Translations under genes and position numbers: made by a program
Shown here: positions 1 through 9,511 of the stretch, piece after piece
How the letters are laid out: each line of letters opens with the position of its first letter
How positions within the stretch are numbered: position 1 is the stretch's first letter
Source of the DNA: Candidatus Omnitrophota bacterium
Lineage (GTDB): Bacteria > Hinthialibacterota > Hinthialibacteria > Hinthialibacterales > Hinthialibacteraceae
NCBI GenBank assembly: GCA_013177805.1
Contig: JABLXU010000003.1
Coordinates: 62,001 to 126,000 of the forward strand
DNA: 64,000 nucleotides
Reading direction: 5' to 3'
Notes under the pieces: model-generated
What the model was told of the DNA's origin: nothing
Databases searched by the model: none
What the model saw: the letters and a program-made list of their open reading frames with translations, nothing else

Positions 1-1113
1 TTATTATGCGGTCCGCGGGAGGCCTGGCTGGCCGTGTTGTTCATGGGGGCATCCACCTTTTTTCTTTGGAACAGCGCCTCGTATTTTTCTCATCCCGCCT
101 GTCTCGTAGGAGTCCTGTTGACCGCTTGGTTTTTGCTGCAGGCGGACCGGGCCGGGTATCCGGGATGGGCGGTGATGGCGGGAGCCGCGAGCAGTTGGAC
201 ATTTTCCGTCCGGGAGTTGACCGCCGTGTTGCTGCTGCTTGCGCCGGTTCTGGCGGCCGTTTACCGGTCACCCCGGCGGATGAGGTTTCTGGGTGGTTTT
301 CTCCTGGGCGCGCTGCCCGGACTATTGCTGTATGTTGGGTATAACGCCGAACTCACCGGCCGCTGGTTTTATCCGGCCCGTTATCTGCTCGAAAGTGAGC
401 GGTTGGGCTTTGGGGAGCGGCGGATCACCCTCTTTGATTATGTGGAGATTCAGACATATGGAGCGCGGGAAGCCGTAAATCATTTGGCCCGCAACCTGGG
501 GCGGTTGTTGCTGTGGACGTTTCCAGGATTGCCGTTGCTGGCGGTGCTGGGCGCGTGGCAGGGGCGGCACGATCCCTGGTTGCCGAGTTTTGGCGCGGCG
601 GTGGTGTTGTTGATATTGGGATATTGTCTCTATCCTTCGGAGGGAGGCAATCAATACGGCCCCCGGTTTTATTATGAGAGCCTGGGATTTTTATCCTTGT
701 TGGGCGCCCGGGGAGTTGCTGGGATTTTGGGGGGAGAATCCCGGTGGCGGCGGGTGGGATGGGCCGGGTTGTGCGTGGCTATGGGGTTTTCGCTGATCGC
801 GGGTATAATCCAGAGCCGTTTCTATTACCGGCAAGTTTACGAACGCCGGAATTTAGAACGGCTCGTGGCCTACCACCGCCTGGAACAGGCCGTGGTGTTC
901 GTGGGCGCCCCCAGTGGAGATATGACCCAGGGGGATCTGATCCGCAATGCGCCTGATCCGGACTCGGCGGCCGTGATATACGCTTGGGATCGGGGGGAGA
1001 AGAATGACCAGTTGATGAAGCTCATGCCGGAGAGGGTTTTTTACCTTTTCCGGCAGGATCCAGGGAGCGGGGTGTTTTACCTAAGACAATGCGCCTCCCG
1101 ACTTGGAGAATAA
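1..1113 (+). CDS. Polytopic membrane glycosyltransferase-like protein, 5' end cut by window
   Basis: The reading frame is open from base 1, so the true start lies upstream; the first in-window start-like codon (GTG at 34) is inside the protein. The visible 370 residues are mostly hydrophobic helices (for example around GFLLGALPGLLLYVGYN and AAVVLLILGYCLYPSE), followed by a soluble C-terminal tail of about 100 residues. This layout fits the GT39/ArnT/PMT-like class that moves sugars from a polyprenyl carrier onto periplasmic acceptors. The catalytic N-terminal loop with its acidic motif is outside the window, so the family is inferred from topology and from similarity of style to the two other such genes here (21024-22976 and 36678-38249). 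It ends 81 bases before ilvE. Confidence 0.6.
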   Translation, partial: LLCGPREAWLAVLFMGASTFFLWNSASYFSHPACLVGVLLTAWFLLQADRAGYPGWAVMAGAASSWTFSVRELTAVLLLLAPVLAAVYRSPRRMRFLGGFLLGALPGLLLYVGYNAELTGRWFYPARYLLESERLGFGERRITLFDYVEIQTYGAREAVNHLARNLGRLLLWTFPGLPLLAVLGAWQGRHDPWLPSFGAAVVLLILGYCLYPSEGGNQYGPRFYYESLGFLSLLGARGVAGILGGESRWRRVGWAGLCVAMGFSLIAGIIQSRFYYRQVYERRNLERLVAYHRLEQAVVFVGAPSGDMTQGDLIRNAPDPDSAAVIYAWDRGEKNDQLMKLMPERVFYLFRQDPGSGVFYLRQCASRLGE

Positions 1114-1194
1114 CGAGGCTTCAGGTAGACTTACTAATTGAAGAGAAATGAAGTGTATGCTGACGCGAGGCGGTATTGGAAGCAAGGAGGCGAC

Positions 1195-2118
1195 ATGGAC
1201 GCAACGAGCACCGCGACGGTTCCCGCGATATCCATCGATGGGGTGCAATACACCCGGGAAACCGCTCATATTTCGGTATTCGATCACGGGTTTTTGTATG
1301 GGGACGGGGTGTTTGAGGGGATCCGCATTTATGGAAACCGGATTTTCCGCGGCGAACGGCATATGAACCGGTTGTTCCGGTCGGCCAAGATCATCAACCT
1401 GGAAATCGGGATGACCCCCACCCAGTTGTTGGATGAAATCCGGGCCACGGCCCGGGTGTGGTCGGAAACCAACGGTGTGGATCTGGCGGCCAACACCAAT
1501 CCCTTGTATGTCCGGGCGGTAGTCAGCCGGGGGGATGGCGATTTGGGGTTGGATCCCCGCAAGTGCCCGGCGGCCAAGGTCGTGATCATCGTGGACCGGA
1601 TCAAGTTGTACCCCAAGGAGTTGTATGAAACGGGATTGACGCTGGTCACCACGGCCATCCGCCGCAATTTGCCCGACGCGTTGCCTCCGCAGATCAAATC
1701 GCTGAATTATTTGTGCAACATCCTGGCCAAGTTGGACGCCAACCGGCAGGGTGCCGCGGAGGCCGTGTTTCTTAACCACATGGGCTACGTGGCCGAAGCC
1801 ACCGCGGACAATCTTTTTATCGTCAGCCGCGGCGTGGTGATCACTCCGCCGGTGAATGACGGCGCTTTGCCCGGCATCACCCGGGAGGCGGTGCTCGAGC
1901 TGGCCGCCACGTTGGGGATCCCTAGCCGCGAGGATCATGTTTCCCTGACCGATCTGTTTAACGCGGATGAATGTTTTCTGACGGGAACGGCCGCCCGCGT
2001 GGTCCCAGTGGCGGTGATTGACGGCCGGACCATTGGAGCGGGCGTGCGCGGCCCCATCACCACCCGGTTGATGGAAGCGTTTATCCGGTTGACCGAGACC
2101 GACGGGGTGTTGATTTAG
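1195..2118 (+). CDS. ilvE: Branched-chain amino acid aminotransferase (class IV)
   Basis: PLP enzyme that interconverts leucine, isoleucine and valine with their 2-oxo acids, the last step of branched-chain synthesis. The 307-residue protein has the class IV hallmark FDHGFLYGDGVFEGIRIY near residues 29-46 and the Schiff-base lysine in IKSLNYL (K168). The ATG at 1195 is chosen because AAGGAGG ends four bases before it; the frame is open upstream to 1138 without a comparable ribosome site. Length matches the usual 290-310. D-amino-acid aminotransferase or aminodeoxychorismate lyase share this fold, but the KSLNYL context and the N-terminal motif favour IlvE. ilvD lies 14 kb away on the other strand, so the pathway genes are not clustered. 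Confidence 0.88.
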   Translation: MDATSTATVPAISIDGVQYTRETAHISVFDHGFLYGDGVFEGIRIYGNRIFRGERHMNRLFRSAKIINLEIGMTPTQLLDEIRATARVWSETNGVDLAANTNPLYVRAVVSRGDGDLGLDPRKCPAAKVVIIVDRIKLYPKELYETGLTLVTTAIRRNLPDALPPQIKSLNYLCNILAKLDANRQGAAEAVFLNHMGYVAEATADNLFIVSRGVVITPPVNDGALPGITREAVLELAATLGIPSREDHVSLTDLFNADECFLTGTAARVVPVAVIDGRTIGAGVRGPITTRLMEAFIRLTETDGVLI

Positions 2119-2254
2119 AGTCCCGGCTGGAGGCCGGATCGAGGGAAGAACAATTCCCCAAAAACCGGATCATGGAACGGCTGGTGAGAGATAAAATGGA
2201 GAAGGGAGTCTTGAGAGGTGTGTGAAATCGCGGGAGAGGAAAGAGGGGACGGCC

Positions 2255-2773
2255 ATGATTTGCGAGATCTGTAAAAAAAATCCAGCGAAGATTCATATCA
2301 CACAACTGAAAGACAACAAGAAATATTCGATCCATATTTGTCACGATTGTTCTCATGAGTATGGGATAGAAGGCGCGGCCATCAATCCCGGTTTTTCCAT
2401 TGAGGAATTTTTAACCGGTACGTATCCCGGAAAAACGGAAGCGGCGGCCGAACCGCTCACGCAGCAGACCTGTCCCGCGTGCGGCCTTTCCTACGGGGGA
2501 TTCAAGGAAAGCGGGCGGTTGGGGTGCGCCGTGTGTTATGACACTTTTTCCATGGAGTTGAAACCGTTGCTGCAGAAAGTCCAGAAAGAGGTCAAGCACA
2601 CGGGCAAGGTGCCGGGCCAGGGCAACCTGCAGTTGGTCCTGCGGCGGAACGTGTCGGATTTGCGCATGCAATTGAAGGAAGCCGTCAACCGCGAAAATTA
2701 TGAAACCGCGGCCAAGTTGCGCGATCAGATCCGCCAATGGGAGAACGATTTGTCCAAATACGAAAACCAATAG
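2255..2773 (+). CDS. mcsA: McsA, zinc-finger activator of the McsB arginine kinase
   Basis: 172 residues. It has two zinc-binding knuckle pairs (C3-C6/C29-C32 and C73-C76/C91-C94) and a C-terminal UVR segment around residues 131-165 (NYETAAKLRDQIRQWE), the classic McsA layout. In Firmicutes McsA binds and activates McsB and works with ClpC in heat-shock proteolysis. The ATG at 2255 follows a purine-rich GAGAGGAAAGAGGGG stretch; an in-frame start at 2222 would add 11 residues before the conserved MICEIC start. It is followed after 42 bases by mcsB. No CtsR repressor gene lies upstream and I see no repeated CtsR-type heptad, so control is probably different from Bacillus. Confidence 0.9.
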   Translation: MICEICKKNPAKIHITQLKDNKKYSIHICHDCSHEYGIEGAAINPGFSIEEFLTGTYPGKTEAAAEPLTQQTCPACGLSYGGFKESGRLGCAVCYDTFSMELKPLLQKVQKEVKHTGKVPGQGNLQLVLRRNVSDLRMQLKEAVNRENYETAAKLRDQIRQWENDLSKYENQ

Positions 2774-2815
2774 GACAGATTCCGGAACCCTTTCCGGAAC
2801 GAGGCGATTCGAATC

Positions 2816-3883
2816 ATGGAACTGCCAAAATCGCTTACCGCCGAATGCGGATGGCTCAAGGCCGGCACGCCGTCGGACGAGCGGGTGGTCAGCAGCCGCA
2901 TCCGCCTGGCCCGGAACATCGAGGGTATTCCCTTTTCGCAGTGGGCCTCGTCCACGGATCTGAAACGCATCGCGGAGATCGCCCAAAAGGCCGTAAGCGC
3001 TTCATCCCTCTTGAAATCCGCCGACATCCTGTGCATTGAGGATCTCGATCCGGTGGACCGCCATTTCCTGGCCGAGCGCTACATGATCAGCCGGGAATTG
3101 GCCAAGAGCGGGATTGAACGCTACGTGGCCATCCGCCCCGGCCAGACCGTGAGCCTCATGATCAACGAGGAGGATCATCTCCGGCTGCAGGCGCTGATGG
3201 CCGGTTCCAACCTGCGGCAGGTGTGGGAGTTGATCAACACCGTGGACGATGAGTTGGAAAAGCACATCACCTATGCTTTTTCCAACACCTTTGGGTACCT
3301 GACCGCGTGTCCCACCAATGTGGGGACGGGCATCCGTTGTTCGGTGATGGTGCACTTGCCGGCGCTGGTGATCTCCCGCCGGATCGAGAAGGTGCTGGGG
3401 GCGGTCACGCAGATCGGCCTCACGGTGCGCGGCCTGGCGGGCGAGGGCAGCGAAATCGCCGGCAACCTTTTCCAGCTTTCGAATCAATGGACCCTGGGGA
3501 TTTCGGAGCAGGACACCATCGCCAAGATCGAGAAGATCCTGCAGCAGATTCTGGAGCAGGAGCGGCGGGCGCAGGATCAACTGATGGAGGAGAACCGGCG
3601 CGCCATCGAGGACCGTGTCTGGCGCGCTTACGCCACGTTGCGGTACGCGCAGGTGATGAGTTCCAACGAGGCCATCGAGTTGCTCTCATCCATCCGGCTG
3701 GGCCGGACGGTGGGGATTTTGGAAAAGCCATCCTACGAGAGCATTAACGCCATGCTCATTTCGGTCCGTCCGGCTCACCTGCAAAAGTTGGCGGGCAAAG
3801 CCCTTACTCCGCCGGAGCGGGACGAGTGGCGGGCCGAACTGATTCGCCACTGGATCCATAACGGGGATTCCGCGCTCACGTAG
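2816..3883 (+). CDS. mcsB: McsB protein arginine kinase
   Basis: Phosphorylates arginine side chains on misfolded proteins, marking them for ClpC-ClpP. The 355-residue protein carries the phosphagen-kinase signature VVSSRIRLARNIEGIPF near residues 25-41, the nucleotide/catalytic block GTGIRCSVMVHLPAL near residues 168-182, and GLAGEGSEIAGNLFQLSNQ near 205-223. RDEWRA near residues 335-340 matches the RDxxRA phosphoarginine-sensing motif of bacterial McsB, which separates it from metabolic arginine/creatine kinases. Length equals the family norm. It sits between mcsA and clpC as in Gram-positive operons, although the genes that follow are outer-membrane genes. Confidence 0.92.
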   Translation: MELPKSLTAECGWLKAGTPSDERVVSSRIRLARNIEGIPFSQWASSTDLKRIAEIAQKAVSASSLLKSADILCIEDLDPVDRHFLAERYMISRELAKSGIERYVAIRPGQTVSLMINEEDHLRLQALMAGSNLRQVWELINTVDDELEKHITYAFSNTFGYLTACPTNVGTGIRCSVMVHLPALVISRRIEKVLGAVTQIGLTVRGLAGEGSEIAGNLFQLSNQWTLGISEQDTIAKIEKILQQILEQERRAQDQLMEENRRAIEDRVWRAYATLRYAQVMSSNEAIELLSSIRLGRTVGILEKPSYESINAMLISVRPAHLQKLAGKALTPPERDEWRAELIRHWIHNGDSALT

Positions 3884-4019
3884 GACGTGGATTTTGTTGA
3901 CTGGAGCGCACTTCCAGCCGGGGGCTGCCTTTTCCCGACTGCGCGGTTTGGGAAAGGGGGGAACCGTCCGCGTCCCGAATGCTGGATCCGGCACGAAGCC
4001 CAAGTAGGAGAACGAAACG

Positions 4020-6473
4020 ATGATGTTTGACCGGCTGACCGAACGAGCACGTCTTGTCATGAAACGGGCCAAGGAAGAAGCCGCCCGCATGGGCAGCAGC
4101 CACGCGGCCACCGAGCACATCCTGCTCGGGCTCATCGCCGAAGGCGAGGGGGTGGCCGCGACCGCCATGCGCAACATGGGCCTCAATCTGGAGTCCTTGC
4201 GCATGGAAATTCAGAAAAACATCAGCCGCGAGCCGGGCGGGGGGGGATCGGACAGCACCATTTCCCTCTCCCCGAGCGCCAAGCGGGCGATCGAATTCGC
4301 GTATCAGGAAGCCCAGGCCTTCGGGGTGAATTTCATCGGGACCGAGCATTTGCTGCTGGGCGTGATCCGCGAGAATGAGGGCTTGGCCGCCCGGATCCTG
4401 GCCAGTCACGGGGTGGATCTGATCAAGGCCCGCAGCGAAATTCTCCGTCTCATGGGCGGCGGGCCGCAGGAGGCGGTGGCGGCCGGCAAGGGCAAAAGCA
4501 AAACCCCCGCGCTGGACGCGTTCGGGACCGATCTGACCGAACTGGCCTCCATGGACAAACTGGATCCGGTGATCGGGCGGCAGGATGAGATCGAGCGCGT
4601 CATTCAGATCCTTTGCCGCCGCACGAAGAACAATCCCGTGCTGATCGGGGAGGCGGGGGTGGGCAAAACCGCCATCGCCGAGGGGCTGGCCCAGCAGATC
4701 GTCAACCGCCAGGTCCCCGACCTGTTGCTCAACCGCCGGCTCATCACCCTCGATCTGGCGGGGTTGGTGGCGGGCACGAAATACCGGGGGCAGTTTGAGG
4801 AACGCCTCAAGGCCGTGCTCGAGGAGATCCGCCGTTCCAACAACACCATTCTTTTCGTGGACGAGCTCCACACCCTGGTGGGGGCGGGCGCGGCCGAAGG
4901 CTCCATGGATGCCTCCAACATGCTCAAGCCCGCCCTGGCGCGCGGCGAGCTGCAGTGCATCGGCGCGACCACGCTGGATGAATACCGCAAGTACATCGAA
5001 AAGGACAGCGCCCTCGAGCGGCGTTTCCAGACCGTGATGATCGATCCGCCTTCGGTGGACGAGACCATCCGCATCCTCGAGGGGTTGCGCGACAAGTACG
5101 AGGCGCACCACCGGGTGCGGTACACGCGGAAGGCCATCGAGGCGGCGGCCAAGTTGTCGGACCGCTACGTGACCGACCGTTATCTGCCCGACAAGGCCAT
5201 CGACCTCATCGACGAAGCCGGTTCCCGCGCCCGCCTGCAGGCCACCACGCGGCCGAAGGAGCTGCGCGAGATCGATGACCGCATCGAGCAGATCATGAAG
5301 GAGATCGAGGCGGCCACCGTTTCGGAAGAGTTTGAAAAGTGCCTCGAACTCAAGAGCCAGCGCGAGGAATTGCGGGAGAAACAGGCCCAGTTGACGCGGG
5401 AATGGGAAGAGGCGCGCAGCCGCCCGGGCCAGGAAACGATCGTGGACGACGAGGACATCGCTTACGTGGTCTCCAAATGGACGGGGATTCCCATCGTCAA
5501 GATCGAGGAGAAGGAATCCGAGCGCCTGTTGCGCATCGAGGAGGAGCTGCACCGCCGGATCATCGGGCAGGAAGAAGCGATCAAGATCGTCGCCAAGGCC
5601 ATCCGGCGGTCCCGGGCGGGATTTTCCAATCAAAAACGGCCGATCGGTTCGTTTCTCTTTCTGGGCCCCACGGGCACGGGCAAGACCCATTTGGCCAAAA
5701 CCTTGGCCGAGTTTTTGTTCGGGGACGAGGACGCGCTGATTACGGTGGACATGTCCGAGTACATGGAGAAATTCGCCGTGTCCCGCCTGGTCGGCGCGCC
5801 GCCGGGATACATCGGCCATGACGAGGGCGGCCAGTTGACCGAAAAGGTCCGCCGCAAGCCGTATTCGGTGATCTGCCTCGACGAGATCGAAAAGGCCCAT
5901 CCGGACGTGTACAACATACTGCTGCAGGTGTTGGAAGACGGCCGTCTCACCGATTCCACCGGCCACAAGGTCGATTTCCGCCACACGGTGCTGATCATGA
6001 CATCGAATATCGGCACGCGCGAAATCACCAACCGGGTGTCGCTCGGGTTTTCGCCGCAGAAAGATTCCCTCGATTACGGAGCCATGAAAGACCGCATCCT
6101 GGCCGAGCTCAAGCGGGAATTCCGGCCGGAGTTTCTCAACCGGGTGGATGAAATCGTCGTCTTTCATGAGTTGGAGCGGGAGCAGGTCATGCAAATCTGC
6201 GACATCCTGATCGGCGAAGTGCAGGAACGGATTCTTCCCATGGGATACAAATTGGTGCTGACCGACGCCGCCAAGTCGTTCCTGGTTGACAAAGGCTTCG
6301 ATAAGGCGTATGGTGCTCGACCATTAAAACGCACCATTCAGAAATTCCTCGAGGATCCCCTTTCGGAAGAGGTCTTGCGCGGGCGCTTCAAGGGGAATCA
6401 GGAGATCCTGGTGGACGCCGGGGAAAATGAATTGCTGTTCCGGGAGGCTTCGCCGAAGGAGGTGGTCGTCTGA
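4020..6473 (+). CDS. clpC: ClpC-type AAA+ unfoldase, ATPase subunit of Clp protease
   Basis: Hexameric unfoldase that feeds substrates to ClpP; in McsB-containing cells its N-domain recognises phosphoarginine. In order: double Clp N-domain (about residues 1-145), AAA1 with Walker A GEAGVGKT near 205 and Walker B LFVDELH near 280, a UVR-like middle segment near 432-465, AAA2 with GPTGTGKT near 545 and [12 protein letters not shown] near 618. The tripeptide LGF near residue 680 fits the ClpP-docking loop, so it should be a protease partner and not a ClpB disaggregase; the short middle region agrees. 817 residues is normal. An alternative ATG follows immediately at 4023. Its stop codon overlaps the proposed bamA start. 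Confidence 0.95.
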   Translation: MMFDRLTERARLVMKRAKEEAARMGSSHAATEHILLGLIAEGEGVAATAMRNMGLNLESLRMEIQKNISREPGGGGSDSTISLSPSAKRAIEFAYQEAQAFGVNFIGTEHLLLGVIRENEGLAARILASHGVDLIKARSEILRLMGGGPQEAVAAGKGKSKTPALDAFGTDLTELASMDKLDPVIGRQDEIERVIQILCRRTKNNPVLIGEAGVGKTAIAEGLAQQIVNRQVPDLLLNRRLITLDLAGLVAGTKYRGQFEERLKAVLEEIRRSNNTILFVDELHTLVGAGAAEGSMDASNMLKPALARGELQCIGATTLDEYRKYIEKDSALERRFQTVMIDPPSVDETIRILEGLRDKYEAHHRVRYTRKAIEAAAKLSDRYVTDRYLPDKAIDLIDEAGSRARLQATTRPKELREIDDRIEQIMKEIEAATVSEEFEKCLELKSQREELREKQAQLTREWEEARSRPGQETIVDDEDIAYVVSKWTGIPIVKIEEKESERLLRIEEELHRRIIGQEEAIKIVAKAIRRSRAGFSNQKRPIGSFLFLGPTGTGKTHLAKTLAEFLFGDEDALITVDMSEYMEKFAVSRLVGAPPGYIGHDEGGQLTEKVRRKPYSVICLDEIEKAHPDVYNILLQVLEDGRLTDSTGHKVDFRHTVLIMTSNIGTREITNRVSLGFSPQKDSLDYGAMKDRILAELKREFRPEFLNRVDEIVVFHELEREQVMQICDILIGEVQERILPMGYKLVLTDAAKSFLVDKGFDKAYGARPLKRTIQKFLEDPLSEEVLRGRFKGNQEILVDAGENELLFREASPKEVVV
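6456..6473 (+). promoter_or_regulatory. Shine-Dalgarno and CTG start of bamA overlapping the clpC stop
   Basis: AAGGAGG at 6456-6462 is a full consensus ribosome site. Seven bases on is CTG (6470-6472), sharing bases with the clpC TGA (6471-6473). In the bamA frame there is no ATG, GTG or TTG between the upstream stop at 6428 and the ATG at 6515, and that ATG would cut away half of the signal peptide and has no ribosome site. The CTGA arrangement mirrors the common ATGA coupling. Confidence 0.6.
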
Positions 6474-8863
6474 ACCAGCGGTCTGTTTTTATTCATCTGG
6501 GGCTCGCCATCCTGATGCTGGCCGGTACCGGCCTTGCGGCCGCGGAAAAGATCGTGGAGGTCCTGGTCGAGGGCACGGTTCATGTGGACAAGAAAGAAGT
6601 GTTGGAGGTGATTCAGACCCGGCCCGGGGATGAATTGACCTCCAGCGCGACGGCCATGCGCATCCGGGATGATTTCCGGGCCATTTATGCGTTGGGATAC
6701 TTTGAAGATGTAACGGTATCGGAGGAACCGGCGGCCGGCGGGAGGAACTTGATATTCGAAGTGGTGGAAAAACCTTTGGTGGCGGATCTGCGCTACGAAG
6801 GCAATCAGCGGTACAAGGCCAAGAAGCTCAACGAGGAAATCGGCTACACCCCCAAGCAACGGTTGTTTTACGACGAAACCTTGGCGGAAAAGTTGAAGAC
6901 CAAGATCCTGGCCTTCTATACCGAAAAATCGTTCCCGAATACGGAAATCACCTGGCGCACCGAACCGGCGAAGGAACCCAGCACCGTTTATCTGATCTTT
7001 CAGGTGAAGGAAGGGGAGCGTCTGCCGGTGAAGGAAATTGTCTTCGAGGGGAACACGGTTATTTCCACCAAGGCTTTGCGCAAGCGGATTCAGACCAAGG
7101 AATCGTTCTGGTTCCTCGTGAAGCACCAATACGACGAGGCCATGGCCGAGCGCGATCTGGCCCTCATCGAACTGGCCTATCGGGACATTGGGTATCTGGA
7201 CGCCAAAGCCACGCAGGGGCCGGTGGAGACCGTCGATGGCGGGTTGCGGGTCACCTTTCGCGTGGAGGAGGGGAAACCCTACACCGTTGGGAATATCACG
7301 CTCGAAGGGAATACCATCTTCTCGCAGGAGGAATTGCGGAAGAAGATTTCTTTTCAGCCCGGAGCGTTGTTTTCTTACAGCGCCCTGCAGATGGACCGCT
7401 TGGCCATGGTCAATCTGTACCGGGAACAAGGGTATTTGGACACCACCATCCCCTTTCAGTTGAATCCCGACAAGGAAAACCTGGTGGTGGACATTCATTT
7501 TCAGGTGAACGAGAGCACCCGCAAATACCTGGGCAAAGTGGAAATCCAGGGGGTGGTGACCTTGGCCGACGGCACGGTGATCCCCACCGAGGAGGGCGAA
7601 TTCCGCACCAAGGATTTTGTCATCCGGCGGGAAATCGAGTTGAAGGAAGGGGATCCCCTCGACTGGACCCAGGTGATTGAAAGCGACCGCAATCTGGTCA
7701 ACCTGGATTATTTCAAGACCAAGGGATTGCCCCAACCCGGCCAAACCAACTTGGTTCCCGGTTTCATCCGCCAGCCGCTGATATCCGATCCCAATATAGA
7801 GAATCTGCTGCTGCAGCTCGAAGAGAAGCAGACGGGCGCGCTGACCTTCGGGGGCGGGGTGAGCACCGCCTTTGGGCCGTCGGTGTTCGCGACCCTGTCG
7901 GAGCGCAATCTGTTCGGGTATGGCGTTCGCGGCTCCATCACCGGGGAGTTGGGTGAATACCGCAACCGGGCCGTTTTGAATTTGTACGAGCCGCACTTGT
8001 TCAACAGCGATTACAGCGGCGACTTGGATGTCTATTACATCGACCAGGACGGGTATGGCGGGCGGCGGTTCGATGAACAGCGGATCGGATCCGGCTTGAC
8101 CATCGGAAAAAAACTAGACAAGGAGCTCACCTTGCTGTTGGGCCTGCGGGGGGAGCAGACCGACATATCCCCCGACGTGGGGAAGCATGTTGTGTTGGAT
8201 GAAACCACGCTTCCGGAAGTGTTTCAGCTCGGGGAGAACACCACCACCAGCGTGTCGATGGGGTATATCTACGACACGCGGGATTTCCGCCTGGATCCGA
8301 CCACGGGCATTTACAACCGTTCCACGTTGGAGGTCGCCGGGCTGACCGACAACGAATTCATCAAGTGGCGCAACCTGGTCAATTATTTCATGCCGGTTTA
8401 TGACCGGCTGGTTTTGGCCCTATCGGGGCAGATGGACTTGGCGCACGCGTATGGCGATCCGGGGTTCATTCCGCTGCAGGAACGGTTTTTCGTGGGGGGG
8501 TCGAATTCGATCCGCGGTTTTGACGAGGGCGGGATCGGGGAATACGCCGACATCCGTTACTTGAGTCCCGTGGGAGGATTCCGCACGTACCTGGGCGGGG
8601 AGGCGGATTTCGTGGGCAATATCGAGTTGCGGTATCCGATCACCGAAATCTTCCAGGCGGTTACTTTTTTGGACATGGGCGCCAATTGGCCGGAAATCGG
8701 CGATATGGATCCTTCGGATTTCCGCTTTTCCACCGGCGCCGGCTTGCGGGTGCGGATTCCCGGCCTCAATGCCCTGCTGCGCGTGGATTTCGCGGTTCCC
8801 CTGCGCTATTTCGACGAAGACGACACCCAATATTTCCATTTCAGTTTTGGGCAAAGCTTTTAA
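6470..8863 (+). CDS. bamA: BamA/Omp85 outer-membrane protein assembly factor
   Basis: Outer-membrane insertase that folds beta-barrel proteins. Starting at the CTG gives 797 residues with a signal peptide ([20 protein letters not shown] then LAAA). The periplasmic half shows repeated POTRA domains (for example [18 protein letters not shown] and [19 protein letters not shown]), and the C-terminal half is a 16-strand-type barrel beginning near [21 protein letters not shown]. The conserved IRGF lid-lock motif is present in [15 protein letters not shown], and the protein ends in phenylalanine, as recognised by the Bam machine. Skp follows after 94 bases, the usual neighbour in LPS bacteria. Being translationally coupled to clpC is unusual. 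TamA is an alternative, but the number of POTRAs and the skp-lpxD neighbourhood favour BamA. Confidence 0.9.
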   Translation: MNQRSVFIHLGLAILMLAGTGLAAAEKIVEVLVEGTVHVDKKEVLEVIQTRPGDELTSSATAMRIRDDFRAIYALGYFEDVTVSEEPAAGGRNLIFEVVEKPLVADLRYEGNQRYKAKKLNEEIGYTPKQRLFYDETLAEKLKTKILAFYTEKSFPNTEITWRTEPAKEPSTVYLIFQVKEGERLPVKEIVFEGNTVISTKALRKRIQTKESFWFLVKHQYDEAMAERDLALIELAYRDIGYLDAKATQGPVETVDGGLRVTFRVEEGKPYTVGNITLEGNTIFSQEELRKKISFQPGALFSYSALQMDRLAMVNLYREQGYLDTTIPFQLNPDKENLVVDIHFQVNESTRKYLGKVEIQGVVTLADGTVIPTEEGEFRTKDFVIRREIELKEGDPLDWTQVIESDRNLVNLDYFKTKGLPQPGQTNLVPGFIRQPLISDPNIENLLLQLEEKQTGALTFGGGVSTAFGPSVFATLSERNLFGYGVRGSITGELGEYRNRAVLNLYEPHLFNSDYSGDLDVYYIDQDGYGGRRFDEQRIGSGLTIGKKLDKELTLLLGLRGEQTDISPDVGKHVVLDETTLPEVFQLGENTTTSVSMGYIYDTRDFRLDPTTGIYNRSTLEVAGLTDNEFIKWRNLVNYFMPVYDRLVLALSGQMDLAHAYGDPGFIPLQERFFVGGSNSIRGFDEGGIGEYADIRYLSPVGGFRTYLGGEADFVGNIELRYPITEIFQAVTFLDMGANWPEIGDMDPSDFRFSTGAGLRVRIPGLNALLRVDFAVPLRYFDEDDTQYFHFSFGQSF

Positions 8864-8957
8864 ATGCCCGGACCCTTCAATCCCGGATAAGGGGGTAGGT
8901 TTTTGCGGGAAGCCGGGTAGAATACGGACGTTGATTCCATGCCTGGGAGGTACAACG

Positions 8958-9488
8958 ATGCGGATTTCCCGGTTTCCGGTCCTGTACGCGGGATGTTGGG
9001 CGGCGGTGGCGGTGCTTCTCGCCGCGCCGGCGGGTTGGACCCAAACCACCACAGTCAAGCTTGGGTTTGTGGATTTGCAGCGCATCCACAGCGAATGGGC
9101 CGAGTACAAAAAAATCTCCGATGAGTTGAAATCGCTGTATACGGCGAAAATGCAGGAGTTGCGCAAAAAGAGCCAATCGATCCAAAAAGAGTGGGAAGGT
9201 TTCGAGTTGCAAAAGGAGCTCTTGCCACCCGATTCGGCCAAGCAGCAGGAAGACACGTTGAAACTCGAGGCGAGCAATTTCCGCCAGCAGTTGGAGACGG
9301 AAGCCCAAAAGTGGGAGCAGGAGCGGGAGAAACGGCTCGAGCCGCTGGTGCAAAAGCTCAAGACCACCATCGAAACCATCGCGAAGGAAGAGAAGTATTC
9401 GTTCATCTTCAGCCGCAGTTATCTTTTTTATGTCGATCCGAAGTTTGACATCACGGATAAAGTGCTGGCTCGCGTCAATAAAAAATAG
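8958..9488 (+). CDS. skp: Skp/OmpH-type periplasmic chaperone
   Basis: Trimeric periplasmic chaperone that holds unfolded outer-membrane proteins on their way to BamA. The 176-residue protein has a cleavable signal peptide (hydrophobic run AVAVLLAAPAGWTQ), then the family start VKLGFVDLQRIHSEWAEYK and a long charged coiled-coil rich in K, E and Q, then the C-terminal beta strand containing YSFIFSRS and a final lysine tail. The ATG at 8958 follows GGGAGG with seven bases between; longer in-frame starts would place the signal peptide internally. lpxD starts 23 bases after the stop, so the block is likely co-transcribed. Confidence 0.87.
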   Translation: MRISRFPVLYAGCWAAVAVLLAAPAGWTQTTTVKLGFVDLQRIHSEWAEYKKISDELKSLYTAKMQELRKKSQSIQKEWEGFELQKELLPPDSAKQQEDTLKLEASNFRQQLETEAQKWEQEREKRLEPLVQKLKTTIETIAKEEKYSFIFSRSYLFYVDPKFDITDKVLARVNKK

Positions 9489-9511
9489 AAACGACCGGTA
9501 GGATCTTTTCC

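Noticed and set aside
2119..2254. CtsR operator upstream of mcsA
   Set aside because: No tandem heptad repeats of the CtsR type are seen.
3876..6194. Antisense frame of 772 codons opposite clpC
   Set aside because: clpC is complete on the plus strand; the antisense protein is low-complexity and unlike any family.
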